A stretch of DNA of 64,000 nt from Acidobacteriota bacterium (GCA_009838525.1 VXRJ01000018.1:124001-188000); one strand, 5' to 3'; shown: positions 25,052-37,179, counted from the stretch's first letter. Program-made: numbers and translations. The notes: a model not told the origin generated them from the sequence alone.

Positions 25052-25524
25052 CCGCGCGGGCGGACAGCCGTCGCGAACGCCACCGGATCCGCGAAACGGC
25101 GCTGCAGTTGCTCTATCAGTGGGAAGTGGCCGCGATCGCGATGGGCGAGGCGGACGACGCGGACGACGCGCTCGCGCTGTTCTGGTCCACCCATCCGGCC
25201 CCGAAGACCCGGCAGGCAGGCGCGCTGCGCCTGGCGCGAGGCACCGTGGGAGCGCTCCCGACGATCGATCCGTTGATTGAGAGTCACGCCGAGCACTGGC
25301 GGCCGGAACGGATGGCCGTGATCGATCGGCTGATCATGCGGCTGGCGATCTACGAGATGCTGGTGGAGCGGATGCCGCCGGCCGTCGCGATTGACGAGGC
25401 GCTGGAGCTGGCCAGGACGTTCAGCGGCGAGGAGGCCGTCCGATTCATCAACGGCGTGCTGGACGCGATCCGACGCGATGCGGTCGGCGCCGTGACGGTG
25501 GAGGACGCTGCAGACAGTGAGTGA
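25048..25524 (+). CDS. nusB: Transcription antitermination factor NusB
   Basis: A 158-residue helical RNA-binding protein. With NusE (S10) it forms the boxA-binding antitermination complex on rRNA transcripts. Family features are [17 protein letters not shown] near the start and the C-terminal [20 protein letters not shown] and [15 protein letters not shown] at 25048 (overlapping the ribH stop as GTGA) or the adjacent GTG at 25045 could be the start. An acidic insert (GEADDADDA) follows the first helix. It overlaps lysS by 8 nt. Confidence 0.94.
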   Translation: MTARADSRRERHRIRETALQLLYQWEVAAIAMGEADDADDALALFWSTHPAPKTRQAGALRLARGTVGALPTIDPLIESHAEHWRPERMAVIDRLIMRLAIYEMLVERMPPAVAIDEALELARTFSGEEAVRFINGVLDAIRRDAVGAVTVEDAADSE

Positions 25525-27328
25525 CGAACAGCGCCGGCAGCGGCGGGCCGTGGGCGCGCGGATCAGCGATGAAGACGCGCTGACTCGGGTTCGCAGGCTG
25601 CTCTCGAGGGCTCGTAAGCACCCGGATTATCCCCTGGGCCGCAGATCCCTCAATGCCATTCTGAAGTCGACCAAACTGCGCCAGGACTTGGTGGATCGCA
25701 AGGAGCGCCGCGCGTATTTGGAGGAACTCCTTGCCGGCCAGCCCGATATCGAGAAGTTCGAGTACGGCGAGAAGATTCTTTACGCGTTGAAGGAGCGCGA
25801 CGACGAAGAGCTTGGCAATCAGCGCCAACAGAGGCTGGCGAATCACGGCGCGCTACGCGCACTGGGCATCGATCCCTACCCCGCCCGCTACGACTTGGCC
25901 GAGAGCGTCTCCGAGATCGTCGATAAACACGGCGAGAGTTCGAGAGAGGAGCTTGACGAAGCGCCTCGGGAGACGGTGACGGCCGGGCGGATCATCGCAA
26001 TTCGGAGCTTCGGCAAGGCCAACTTTCTGGTCTTGTCAGACGGTCGGCGTCAGTTGCAGGTCTACGTACGCACCGACTCGCTCAGCGTTCGCGACTTCAG
26101 TGGCTTCAAGCTGCTTGATATCGGCGACCTGGTCGGGGCTGCCGGCCGTCTTTTCCGAACTCGGACGAACGAGCTTACCGTGTGGGCGCGGAGCCTGGCG
26201 TTCCTCGCCAAGTGCTTCGAACCGTTGCCGGAGAAGTGGAACAAGCTCTCGGACGTAGAGACGCGGTACCGTCAGCGTTATCTCGACCTGATCGTGAATC
26301 GGCGCTCGCGGGAGGTCTTCGAGACGCGCAGCCGCATCCTTGCCGCCATCCGCCGGTTCCTCGACGACCGTGGATTCCTGGAGGTCGAGACGCCGATGAT
26401 GCAGCCGATCGCCGGCGGCGCCCTTGCTCGGCCGTTCGTCACCCACCACAACGCGCTCGATCTGCCGTTGTACCTGCGGGTGGCCCCGGAGCTCTACCTC
26501 AAGCGGCTCGTCGTCGGCGGGATGGAGCGCGTGTACGAGATCAACCGCAACTTCCGGAACGAGGGCATCTCGACGCGGCACAACCCCGAGTTCACGATGC
26601 TGGAGTTCTACGAGGCGTACAGCCACTACGAGGCACTGATGGAGCTGACCGAGTCGCTGATCGAGGCGGTCGCCGACGACGTGCTCGGCCGGCGGGAGTG
26701 CGTCTTCGACGGCGAGACGATAAGCCTCTCCGCCCCCTTTGCTCGCTCCACGCTGCGCTCGGCGGCGGCCGGCGCCGCGTCCGAGCGCCTTGGACACGAG
26801 ATCCCGGAGTCCACCCTGCGCGATCGGACAGCGTGCGCGGCGCTTGCCGCGGACCTCGGCGTGGAGGTGCCCGCCGCCGCCGGCGCGGGCTGGACCGCCA
26901 CGGCGATCTTCGAGCACCTGTGCGAGCCGTCGCTGGTGCAGCCGACATTCATCTACGACTTCCCGACCGAGGTGTCGCCGCTCTCGAAGCAGCGCCCTGA
27001 CGATTCCGACACCGTGGAGCGTTTCGAGCTGTTCGCCGGCGGCATGGAGCTGGCGAACGCGTTCTCCGAGCTGAACGACCCGGCGGAACAGCGCCGCCGG
27101 TTCGAGGCGCAGCAGGCGGCGCGCCGCGCGGACGGCGGTCGCGACGAGGAGGCGCACGCCATGGATGAGGACTACGTCCGCGCGCTGGAATACGGATTGC
27201 CTCCCACGGGCGGGGAGGGAGTCGGCATCGACCGGCTCGTGATGCTGCTCACCGACAGCCCCTCGATCCGCGACGTCATCCTTTTCCCGCTGATGCGTCC
27301 TCGGAGCGCTCCTGCGCGTGACGAATAG
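25517..27328 (+). CDS. lysS: Lysyl-tRNA synthetase (class II) with N-terminal extension
   Basis: A 603-residue class II LysRS, about 100 residues longer than the usual ~500. The normal protein starts near residue 100 ([20 protein letters not shown]). It has the OB-fold anticodon domain (~150-250), motif 2 ([33 protein letters not shown]) and motif 3 ([15 protein letters not shown]). Residues 1-100 are highly charged and helical ([32 protein letters not shown]) and match no domain I recognise. Codons in roughly the first 700 bases look less GC-rich at third positions than the catalytic half. The GTG at 25517 overlaps nusB by 8 nt; the extension remains open, so a shorter start inside it cannot be excluded. 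Confidence 0.93.
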   Translation: MSDEQRRQRRAVGARISDEDALTRVRRLLSRARKHPDYPLGRRSLNAILKSTKLRQDLVDRKERRAYLEELLAGQPDIEKFEYGEKILYALKERDDEELGNQRQQRLANHGALRALGIDPYPARYDLAESVSEIVDKHGESSREELDEAPRETVTAGRIIAIRSFGKANFLVLSDGRRQLQVYVRTDSLSVRDFSGFKLLDIGDLVGAAGRLFRTRTNELTVWARSLAFLAKCFEPLPEKWNKLSDVETRYRQRYLDLIVNRRSREVFETRSRILAAIRRFLDDRGFLEVETPMMQPIAGGALARPFVTHHNALDLPLYLRVAPELYLKRLVVGGMERVYEINRNFRNEGISTRHNPEFTMLEFYEAYSHYEALMELTESLIEAVADDVLGRRECVFDGETISLSAPFARSTLRSAAAGAASERLGHEIPESTLRDRTACAALAADLGVEVPAAAGAGWTATAIFEHLCEPSLVQPTFIYDFPTEVSPLSKQRPDDSDTVERFELFAGGMELANAFSELNDPAEQRRRFEAQQAARRADGGRDEEAHAMDEDYVRALEYGLPPTGGEGVGIDRLVMLLTDSPSIRDVILFPLMRPRSAPARDE

Positions 27329-27363
27329 GGGGACAATAGGCGGGAGGACTCCAAGTCGGCCCG

Positions 27364-28599
27364 ATGGCGCTTCCCTTTGAGCTCTACGTCGCCACCCGCT
27401 ACCTGCTGGCGCGGCGCAAGCAGGCATCGATGGCCAGCACGTCGCTCATCTCGGTAGCCGGAGTCACGGTCGGCGTCGCCTCGCTGATCATTGCGCTGGC
27501 CCTCATGACCGGCCTGGAGCGAGAGATGCGCGACCGGATCGTCGGCTCCCAGGCGCACGTCTACGTCTGGAAGGTCCTCGGCGGCGGCTTCGACGACTAC
27601 CGGGCCGAAGCCGCGACGCTCGAAGCGGTGCCCGGCGTTGTTGCCGCCGCGCCCGCAATCCAGGGCAAGGCGCTCGCCCGGACGCGCGTCGGCGAGGTGT
27701 TCGTCAACATCAAGGGGATTGACCCGGAGCTCGAGGCGCGGGTCACCGAGGTGGCCTCCGCGGTGACGCAGGGGAGCCTCGACGACCTCTTGTCGGCGCC
27801 CGAAGACGCCTTCGGCGGAATCGTCATCGGCAAGGGCGTGGCGGAGCGCCTCGGGGCGTTCGTTGGCGACGAGATCGTGCTCGTCACCCAGAGCGGCACT
27901 CTCTCCCCGATGGGCGTGCTGCCACGGCCACGTCGTCTCGAGGTGGTCGGGATCTTCGATCTGGGGCTGTTCGAGTACGACACGACGTTCGGCTTCGTCA
28001 GCCTGGACACCGCCGCCCGGCTGTTTGGGCGCGAGACGGTCGAGATGATGGAGTTGCGCGTCGACGACATCTATGGGTCGCGCGAGGTGGCGGACCGGAT
28101 TGCCGCAGACCCAGGCGCCGGCTACCTGACGGATGACTGGTCGCAACTGAACGCCGCGCTCTTCTCGGCGCTCTGGATCGAGAAGATGGCCATTTCCATC
28201 GCGATTTCCCTGATTGTCGTCGTCTCCGCACTCCACATCGTCGCGTCACTCATCATGCTGGTGATGGAGAAGAGTCGCGACATCGCGATCCTGAAGACGA
28301 TGGGAGCGGGGCGGGGCGCTATCCGGCGCATCTTCGTTTTGCAGGGAGGCATCATCGGCCTCGCCGGCACCGCGGCGGGCGCCGCGCTCGGCTGGGGGGT
28401 GGCGACCGTGATGGACCGCTACCGGCTGCTTGAATTGCCGGGCGGCGTGTACCAGATCTCCTACGTGCCGTTCGTGATCCAGCCGCTCGACTTCGCGTTG
28501 GTGATCCTCGCCGCGAACCTCATCTGCTTCGGTGCGACGATCTACCCATCCCGCCACGCGGCGGGCGTCGACCCCGCCGAGTCCCTCCGCTACGAGTAG
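27364..28599 (+). CDS. LolC/LolE-type ABC transporter permease (lipoprotein release)
   Basis: A 411-residue four-helix FtsX-type permease. It begins FELYVATRYLLARRKQASMA with the first helix at about 25-50. A periplasmic MacB-core-like domain spans ~50-265, with three C-terminal helices after it (IVVVSALHIVASLIMLVMEK and following). The cytoplasmic coupling segment is SRDIAILKTMGAGRGAIRRI. With the ATPase encoded 6 nt downstream it should extract outer-membrane lipoproteins for LolA. Only one permease is present, so a homodimeric LolF-like arrangement is possible. Confidence 0.9.
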   Translation: MALPFELYVATRYLLARRKQASMASTSLISVAGVTVGVASLIIALALMTGLEREMRDRIVGSQAHVYVWKVLGGGFDDYRAEAATLEAVPGVVAAAPAIQGKALARTRVGEVFVNIKGIDPELEARVTEVASAVTQGSLDDLLSAPEDAFGGIVIGKGVAERLGAFVGDEIVLVTQSGTLSPMGVLPRPRRLEVVGIFDLGLFEYDTTFGFVSLDTAARLFGRETVEMMELRVDDIYGSREVADRIAADPGAGYLTDDWSQLNAALFSALWIEKMAISIAISLIVVVSALHIVASLIMLVMEKSRDIAILKTMGAGRGAIRRIFVLQGGIIGLAGTAAGAALGWGVATVMDRYRLLELPGGVYQISYVPFVIQPLDFALVILAANLICFGATIYPSRHAAGVDPAESLRYE

Positions 28600-28605
28600 C
28601 GCGCG

Positions 28606-29280
<675 letters not shown>

Positions 29281-29338
29281 CCGCATCCCGCGGCGGCCTT
29301 GCGCTGCCGTCCCGTTGCCAAAACGTTACGGGGGCCTT

Positions 29339-29367
29339 GTTGCAACTACCGTATAATCGATTGCAAC
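29339..29367 (+). promoter_or_regulatory. clpC promoter: -10 TATAAT flanked by two TTGCAAC boxes
   Basis: A perfect TATAAT lies at 29352-29357, 23 nt before the clpC ATG. It is flanked by TTGCAAC at 29340-29346 (within the palindrome GTTGCAAC) and again at 29361-29367, exactly 21 bp apart, or two helical turns. The arrangement suggests a repressor site. The sequence does not match the CtsR or CIRCE consensus. The -35 region (around 29329-29334) is poor. Confidence 0.55.
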
Positions 29368-29380
29368 CGGCGGGGGCGCG

Positions 29381-31822
<2,442 letters not shown>

Positions 31823-31851
31823 TGCTCCCCGGCGTCCGGTACTATGCTGGC

Positions 31852-31868
31852 GCGCCCTTGCGGGCGCG
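31852..31868 (-). repeat. 17-bp hairpin repeat, copy 2 (inverted)
   Basis: GCGCCCTTGCGGGCGCG is the exact reverse complement of the element at 17955-17971. It overlaps the start of a second, longer stem-loop in the clpC-bamA gap. Confidence 0.5.
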
Positions 31869-31900
31869 TTGGAAGTTTCGCTGGCGCGAAACTTCCAACG
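31867..31900 (+). terminator. Strong 14-bp stem-loop between clpC and bamA
   Basis: CGTTGGAAGTTTCG (31867-31880) pairs perfectly with CGAAACTTCCAACG (31887-31900) around a 6-nt loop. No T-run follows, so it may be a factor-assisted terminator, an mRNA processing site or part of a repeat element. It is 40 nt before the bamA start. Confidence 0.5.
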
Positions 31901-31939
31901 GAGCAAGCGCCTAGCCGGAAAGGTCCGGGATCCCGTAAA

Positions 31940-34705
31940 ATGGTGCGGGTGACACGAGAATCTGAAACCGTGGCGCCGCTCGCGCGGAGGCGCGCCGGGA
32001 TGGTTGCGCTGCCCGCCGTATGCGCCCTCCTGGCGTTGATTGCGGCGCCGGCCGGCGTCGCCGCTCAAGCGCAGCAGCAGGCGCCCACCGCGCCGTCCAT
32101 CTTTGGCGGCCAGACGCCCACCCCGGCGCCCGCCCCACCGTCCGGCCCGTTGCCGCCTGAGGATTCGCCGGTCCTGCTGCGGAACATCGCGCTCCAGTTC
32201 CCCACGCAGGGCGGCGTAGCGGGCGTCGACTTCGAAACCTACCTGTACTACATGCAGGTCACCGATCTGGTGAGTCGGCCGTCGGAGGGTGCATGGATGC
32301 CCTACGACCAGGAGACGGTCGACACCATTCTGGGGGACTTCGACCGCCTGTGGGGCACCGGTTTCGTCAACGACCTCTGGATCGAGGTGATCGATACGCC
32401 CTATGAGAACGGCGTTCTGGGGAAAACCGTCATCTTCAACGTCGAAGAGCGGGAGCGGGTGAAGGTCGTCACCTACGAAGGCTCCGACGAGATGAAGACC
32501 GAGGACATCCTCCTCAACCTCGAGGAGAATGACATCGACGTGCGGATCGATTCGTTCATTGATCCGGAGACGATCAATCGGGTCAAGTGGGTGATCCGCG
32601 GCCTTTTTGCCGCGAAGGGCTACATGTTCGCCGAGGTGGACCACCAGGTGGAGGCGATCCCGGGCGGGCCGAAGCTGGTGCGGCTCACGTTCCACATGGA
32701 CGAGGGGCCGAAGATCCAGATCGAGGAAATCGATTTCGTCGGCAACGACGCCAAGACCGACCGCACGCTGCGGCGCCAGATGAAAAACACCAAGGCGCGG
32801 TGGTGGCTCTCGTGGATGACGGGCCGGGGCACGTACAAGCCCGAGGAGTACGAGGAGGACGCCGAGCGCCTCATGGCGTACTACCGTAACGAGGGATACA
32901 TCGCGGCCCAGGTGGGGCAGCCCGAGCTCGACTACCTCGACCTGTCGGAGGACGGCGAAACGCGCGGGTTGCGGATGCGCATCCCGGTCGACGAGGGGGA
33001 GCGCTACCGGATCGGCGACCTGAACTTCGAGGGCAACGAGATCCTGCTCGAAGAGGGTTTGCGGCGGATTTTCGACGACATCGAGTCGGGAGACTACTAC
33101 AGCGAGAAAGAGGTGCGGGAAGGGTTTGACGACGCGCGCGAGCTATACGGGTCGCTCGGCTATTACGAGATGACCCTCGCGCCGGAACTCTATCCGCGGA
33201 CCGAGCCGGCCGAGGACGTGAACGGCAACGGCAATGGAAACGGCAACGGCAACGGCAATGGAAACGGCAACGGCAACGGAAGTGGCGACGACTACGAGGC
33301 CGAAGAGCAGTTGGTCCGAATGGACGGGGATCCGATCGTCGACGTGACGATCCGTGTGCAGGAAGGTGAGCAGTACTTCGTCAACCGGATCGAGTTCACC
33401 GGCAACGAGACGACCCACGACGAGGTCATCCGACGCGAGCTGCAGATCGCCGAGAACGCCGTCTTCGACACGGAGGCGCTGAGGCACAGCGTGCGCCGGC
33501 TCAACCAGCTCGGCTTCTTCGAACCGCTGGAAGAAGAGGGCGTCGCCGTCGAGAAGGTGGAGACCGAGGAAAGCAACGAGGTGAACGTCACCTTCGAGTT
33601 GACCGAGTCGAACCTGAACCAGTTGACGTTCGGCGCCGGGTACTCGCAGTTCGATGGCATTTTCGGCCAGGTGTCGTTCCAGACGACGAATTTCATGGGT
33701 CGCGGGGAGACGCTCGGCGTCTCCGTGCAACACGGACAGTGGGCGCAGAATTCGCAGATCTCGTTTACTCGGCCGTACAACTTCGGCCGCCCGATCTCGT
33801 TCGGCAGCCAGGTCTTCCGGCGCAAGATCGACTGGATCGGCAGTTTCGCGGAGAACGCGATCGGCGGTAGCGTCACGATGGGCGTGCCGCTGTCGCTGTA
33901 CACCCGGGCGTTCATGATCTACAGCCTGGAGCGGACCTCGGCGACGCTCGGCCCAGGGCTCGAGAGAACGCTGGAGGGCACGGGGGCCAACCTGTTTGCC
34001 TTCAACCCGTTCTTCGCCGACGCGCTGAACCTCTCGACCGGCGGTTACCGGCTGGTGAGCAAGATCACCCCGCAGGTCCGCTTCAACACGATCGACCACC
34101 CGATTTTCCCGAGCCAGGGCCGCAGCTTCTCGCTCGCTTTGGAAATGGCGGGTGCTGGCGGCAATACGAGGTTCCTCAAGCCGATCCTCGAGGGGACGTG
34201 GTACAAGCCGCACACGGCCCGGACGATCATGGGGTTCCGCGTACAGTACCGCCATCTGCAGGCGGGCGCGCCGGAGACCATCCCGGTATTCGAGCGTCTG
34301 TGGCTCGGTGGCGAGTACTCCGTCCGCGGATTCGACATCCGCCGGATCGGGCCACTGGTCAGCGACATCAATGCGGAGGTGCCGCGCGATTCCTACTCGG
34401 GCCGTATCGTGATGGGCGGCAACAAGAGCTTCCTGTTGAACGCCGAGTACCAGTTCGTGCTGGGGGGACCGGTGCGACTGGTTACGTTCTTCGACGCGGG
34501 GCAGGTGCAGGACTTCGGCTATAACTTCCGCATGGAGGACTTCAAGTCTTCGACCGGTCTCGAGTTGCGGTTCTTCATGCCGATGCTCAACGTGCCGTTC
34601 CGGCTCATCTACTACTACAACCCGCAGGTCGACGAGGTATACAACGATCGGTTCGCGCCGCAGGAAAGGCACGGATTCCGTTTCGCAATGGGGACGACGT
34701 TCTAG
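31940..34705 (+). CDS. bamA: Outer-membrane assembly protein BamA (Omp85)
   Basis: A 921-residue Omp85 protein that inserts beta-barrels into the outer membrane. The signal peptide lies at about 20-42 (MVALPAVCALLALIAAPAGV). A Pro-rich spacer and five POTRA domains (~70-560) follow, for example INRVKWVIRGLFAAKGYMFA, EEIDFVGNDAKTDRTLRRQM and FVNRIEFTGNETTHDEVIRR. The C-terminal barrel (~575-921) contains YSVRGFDIRRIGP, the conserved VRGF/Y motif, and ends FRFAMGTTF with a terminal Phe. A ten-unit Asn-Gly repeat interrupts POTRA4 (residues 428-447). The ATG at 31940 is chosen to place the signal peptide sensibly; a GTG at 31949 is the alternative. ompH follows, as in many diderms. Confidence 0.94.
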   Translation: MVRVTRESETVAPLARRRAGMVALPAVCALLALIAAPAGVAAQAQQQAPTAPSIFGGQTPTPAPAPPSGPLPPEDSPVLLRNIALQFPTQGGVAGVDFETYLYYMQVTDLVSRPSEGAWMPYDQETVDTILGDFDRLWGTGFVNDLWIEVIDTPYENGVLGKTVIFNVEERERVKVVTYEGSDEMKTEDILLNLEENDIDVRIDSFIDPETINRVKWVIRGLFAAKGYMFAEVDHQVEAIPGGPKLVRLTFHMDEGPKIQIEEIDFVGNDAKTDRTLRRQMKNTKARWWLSWMTGRGTYKPEEYEEDAERLMAYYRNEGYIAAQVGQPELDYLDLSEDGETRGLRMRIPVDEGERYRIGDLNFEGNEILLEEGLRRIFDDIESGDYYSEKEVREGFDDARELYGSLGYYEMTLAPELYPRTEPAEDVNGNGNGNGNGNGNGNGNGNGSGDDYEAEEQLVRMDGDPIVDVTIRVQEGEQYFVNRIEFTGNETTHDEVIRRELQIAENAVFDTEALRHSVRRLNQLGFFEPLEEEGVAVEKVETEESNEVNVTFELTESNLNQLTFGAGYSQFDGIFGQVSFQTTNFMGRGETLGVSVQHGQWAQNSQISFTRPYNFGRPISFGSQVFRRKIDWIGSFAENAIGGSVTMGVPLSLYTRAFMIYSLERTSATLGPGLERTLEGTGANLFAFNPFFADALNLSTGGYRLVSKITPQVRFNTIDHPIFPSQGRSFSLALEMAGAGGNTRFLKPILEGTWYKPHTARTIMGFRVQYRHLQAGAPETIPVFERLWLGGEYSVRGFDIRRIGPLVSDINAEVPRDSYSGRIVMGGNKSFLLNAEYQFVLGGPVRLVTFFDAGQVQDFGYNFRMEDFKSSTGLELRFFMPMLNVPFRLIYYYNPQVDEVYNDRFAPQERHGFRFAMGTTF
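33221..33280 (+). repeat. Hexanucleotide tandem repeat coding for (Asn-Gly)10 inside bamA
   Basis: Ten in-frame AAYGGN units (mostly AACGGC, with AATGGA and AACGGA variants) encode Asn-Gly ten times. The tract is in a predicted loop of POTRA4. Such hexamer tracts can change length by slippage without shifting frame. Confidence 0.9.
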
Positions 34706-34792
34706 GTCCGGGGCAGCGAGCGGCCGTCTTGGGACGGGAGCAGCTCAGCGTGCGGCGTACCAATACTGCGCGCGTGATGAGGGTGAATATCG

Positions 34793-35428
34793 ATGAGATT
34801 CGCGATTGCAACACTGACGGCTTGCCTGCTGGTGGGGATGGCCGTAGTCCCCGTCGCGGCGCAGGATCCACCGGTCGCCGCTCCCGCGTCGCTACCGTTC
34901 CCGGCCGGCGCCAAGTACGGCTACGTTGACCTCCAGCGGATCCTCGCTGAGTCGGTTGACGGTCAGGCCGCGAACGCGCGGGTGCAGGAGTTGACGGATC
35001 AGAAGCTGGCCGAAATCGAGTCGCGCAACGCCGCGCTCCAGACGCAAATCGATGCGAAGAACCAGCAGTTGCAGGCGTCGCAGGAAAAGCTGGCCCAGGG
35101 TGAGACGGTAATGAGTCCGGAAGCCCGAATCAGCCTGCAGCGCGAGATCTCGCGTCTGCAACTCGAGATTCAGCGCGATACGCAGGACGCCCAGGCCGAG
35201 ATGCAGCGAGTGACGCAGGATGCCGAGGCCGAGTTGGCCGAGCTGCAGCAGCAGCTCCAGGTAGAGTTCGATGCGAAGCTGACGCCCGCCCTGGAGTCAG
35301 TCGCGACGGAGATGGGGATAGACTTCCTTTTCAACGTCGGTCAGGGTGGACTCGTCTGGGCGAACCGTTCCCTGGATCTGACCCAGGCCGTCGTCGACAA
35401 CCTGAACTCCGCGTCGGCGGCTCCGTAG
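34793..35428 (+). CDS. OmpH/Skp family periplasmic chaperone
   Basis: A 211-residue OmpH-family protein. The signal peptide is MRFAIATLTACLLVGMAVVP, with cleavage likely after VAAQ. It begins with the family motif KYGYVDLQRILAES, followed by a long coiled coil (~residues 60-155, rich in Gln/Glu/Ala) and the C-terminal DFLFNVGQGGLVWANRSLDL. It should escort unfolded outer-membrane proteins to the BamA encoded just upstream. GAGGGTGA upstream of the ATG is a good Shine-Dalgarno. The coiled coil looks long and Gln-rich compared with E. coli Skp. Confidence 0.9.
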   Translation: MRFAIATLTACLLVGMAVVPVAAQDPPVAAPASLPFPAGAKYGYVDLQRILAESVDGQAANARVQELTDQKLAEIESRNAALQTQIDAKNQQLQASQEKLAQGETVMSPEARISLQREISRLQLEIQRDTQDAQAEMQRVTQDAEAELAELQQQLQVEFDAKLTPALESVATEMGIDFLFNVGQGGLVWANRSLDLTQAVVDNLNSASAAP

Positions 35429-35470
35429 TTGGTCCAGCGCGTCGCCGCCTCGCACCGCAACGGCATCATC

Positions 35471-35938
35471 ATGGCAGAGCAGCAGGAACAACCCTGTTTT
35501 ACGGTTGGCGTCTTTCAGGATCCGTATTGGGCCGAGCGTGGCCTGGCGGCACTGGAGGAACATGGTTTCGCGGCCGGTTCGCTTTCATTGGTGGCCCAGT
35601 CGTCGCCCGATGTCGAGACGCTGGTGCAGAGGACTTTCGGCATCGGCACCGAGCACGCTGCGCTCGAGATTCCTGGTCTCGGCGCAACGGTCGCCCACGG
35701 CCCGCTCGTCGAGGCGTTGCAGGGGACCGATGGCGCACTGGCCGCAAACGGCGTCGCAGCGACGATGCGCCGGGCCGGTTTCCAGGCTCACGACGGCTTC
35801 ATCTTCGAGACGCTAACCTCGCGCGGCGGCATACTGATCGCGATCGAGGGCGAACCCCGCGCCGCCGACGCGCTGGCGCTGCTGCATGCCTATGGCGGTG
35901 GTAACGCGGCGATCGGCGCCTGGCGCGGCCGAGTCTGA
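35471..35938 (+). CDS. Small unknown protein, YflT/general-stress-like fold
   Basis: A 155-residue soluble protein. Its opening (CFTVGVFQDPYWAERGLAAL, EEHGFAAGSLSLV) resembles the beta-alpha-beta start of the heat-induced stress protein YflT and DUF1269-type proteins. A Gly/Ala-rich middle (LEIPGLGATVAHGPL) and a second similar half (AGFQAHDGFIFETLTSRGGI) follow. The ATG at 35471 is favoured; a TTG at 35429, immediately after the ompH stop, is also open. I cannot assign a function. It lies between ompH and tonB. Confidence 0.7.
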   Translation: MAEQQEQPCFTVGVFQDPYWAERGLAALEEHGFAAGSLSLVAQSSPDVETLVQRTFGIGTEHAALEIPGLGATVAHGPLVEALQGTDGALAANGVAATMRRAGFQAHDGFIFETLTSRGGILIAIEGEPRAADALALLHAYGGGNAAIGAWRGRV

Positions 35939-35945
35939 CCAGGTG

Positions 35946-35969
35946 CGCCGGCGCGCAGTCGCGCCGGCG
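35946..35969. repeat. GC-rich inverted repeat related to the one after priA
   Basis: CGCCGGCGCG (35946-35955) pairs perfectly with 35960-35969 around a CAGT loop. The flanking GTGCGCCGGCG matches the start of the 9874-9935 element. It sits in the gap before tonB and may terminate the upstream transcript. Confidence 0.5.
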
Positions 35970-35999
35970 TGCACAGGTATGCTGGCATCCACGCCATGG

Positions 36000-36028
36000 T
36001 TGCCCCATCCCCGACAGTCCGGCAGAAT
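36000..36028 (+). promoter_or_regulatory. Candidate tonB promoter
   Basis: TTGCCC (36000-36005) and CAGAAT (36023-36028) are separated by 17 bp, and tonB starts 29 nt further on. Each box differs from consensus at one or two positions. Confidence 0.4.
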
Positions 36029-36057
36029 TGAGATAGAGGAGCGCAGGAGGCGCTGAC

Positions 36058-37134
36058 GTGGCCCAGGGCCTTGGTCTCGGTCCAATTCGATTTCCGCCGC
36101 AGCACGAGCCGTATACGCCGCCCGAGCGGCGGCGTCACGGGACGTCGCCCGACAGCAGGGTAGGTCTGCTACGCCTGAAGCCCGCGCGCCCCCCCGCTGC
36201 CGCGACGGGCGCCAAGGCGGGGCGGGTGGGCTCCGCTGGCCCCGACGCCGCGCTGACCATCCTCCCGGATGACGTCGCTCCTGTCCAGGTGTCGTTTCTC
36301 CTCCGGGCAGACGGCCAGCGGATGGGCCGCTCGGCCGTCGCTTCGGTAGCCAGCCACGTCGCAGGCGTTGCCCTCTTCATGCTGCTTCTCAGCCTCGCCC
36401 CGGAACGCGTCTATGAGGCCATCGAGGCGGACAACTACGACGGCCTTATCTGGCTACCGGCAGAGGGACCCGGCGGTGGTGGCGGCGGCGGTGGCAACGA
36501 GTCACTCGAGTTGCCGCCGCAGGCGCTGCTGGAGGGGCCGGACGAGGCGGCGCTGAGTGTTCCCGTCGAAGAGGTGCCGGAGGTGGTCGATCCCGAGCCG
36601 GAACCGGAGCCCGAGCCGGAACCGGAACCGCTGGTGGCGCAGGAGCTATCGATTCCCGCGTTGCCGATCGCGGCGGCGCCCGAGACTCGGCCCGGCCTGC
36701 TGGAAGGCCTGCGGGTCGAGAACTCGACGTCGCAGGGAGCCGGGACGGGCGGCGGCGCTGGCTCCGGCGACGGCGGCGGCGCGGGACCGGGGCAGGGGGA
36801 CGGTCTCGGTCCGGGTGAGGGAGGCGGTACCGGCGGTGGCGTCTTTCGTCCGGGCGCGGGTGTGACCACACCCCAACTCCTCCACGATGAACAGCCCAAG
36901 TACACCGCCGAGGCGATGCGCGCCCGTATTCAGGGATCGGTATGGCTGGAGGCGGTCGTGCTGCCGGACGGCACGGTAGGCGACGTCAAGGTCACGAAGT
37001 CGCTCGATCGGGTCTTCGGCCTCGACGAGCAGGCGATTCTGGCCGCGCGGCAGTGGCGCTTTGCTCCCGGCACCCGCTTCGGCGAGCCCGTCGCCGTGCT
37101 GGTTGTCCTCGAACTCTTCTTCAACCTCCGCTGA
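36058..37134 (+). CDS. TonB family energy transducer
   Basis: A 358-residue TonB-like protein. A ~80-residue cytoplasmic N-terminal region precedes a single membrane helix (SVASHVAGVALFMLLLSLAP, ~residues 100-118). A periplasmic linker with Pro-Glu repeats (EPEPEPEPEPEPEP) and long Gly-rich stretches follows. The C-terminal TonB domain (~275-358) has QPKYTAEAMRARIQGSVWLE, LPDGTVGDVKVTKSLD and ARQWRFAPGT. It would couple proton-motive force from ExbBD to outer-membrane receptors. The GTG at 36058 has CAGGAGG 7 nt upstream. No exbB or exbD lies in the window. The long N-terminus resembles TonB proteins fused to regulatory tails. Confidence 0.88.
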   Translation: MAQGLGLGPIRFPPQHEPYTPPERRRHGTSPDSRVGLLRLKPARPPAAATGAKAGRVGSAGPDAALTILPDDVAPVQVSFLLRADGQRMGRSAVASVASHVAGVALFMLLLSLAPERVYEAIEADNYDGLIWLPAEGPGGGGGGGGNESLELPPQALLEGPDEAALSVPVEEVPEVVDPEPEPEPEPEPEPLVAQELSIPALPIAAAPETRPGLLEGLRVENSTSQGAGTGGGAGSGDGGGAGPGQGDGLGPGEGGGTGGGVFRPGAGVTTPQLLHDEQPKYTAEAMRARIQGSVWLEAVVLPDGTVGDVKVTKSLDRVFGLDEQAILAARQWRFAPGTRFGEPVAVLVVLELFFNLR

Positions 37135-37141
37135 CGTACAC

Positions 37142-37179
37142 GGAAAACGCCCGGAAGGCGGGGCCTCCCGGGCGTTTCC
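37142..37179. terminator. Bidirectional terminator between convergent tonB and groEL
   Basis: GGAAAACGCCCGG (37142-37154) pairs with CCGGGCGTTTCC (37168-37179), leaving one bulged A, around a 13-nt loop. An A-run on one arm and a T-run on the other suit termination of both converging transcripts. Confidence 0.6.

Noticed and set aside
33221-33280. CRISPR-like array
   Set aside because: The repeats are contiguous in-frame hexamers coding Asn-Gly within bamA, without spacers.
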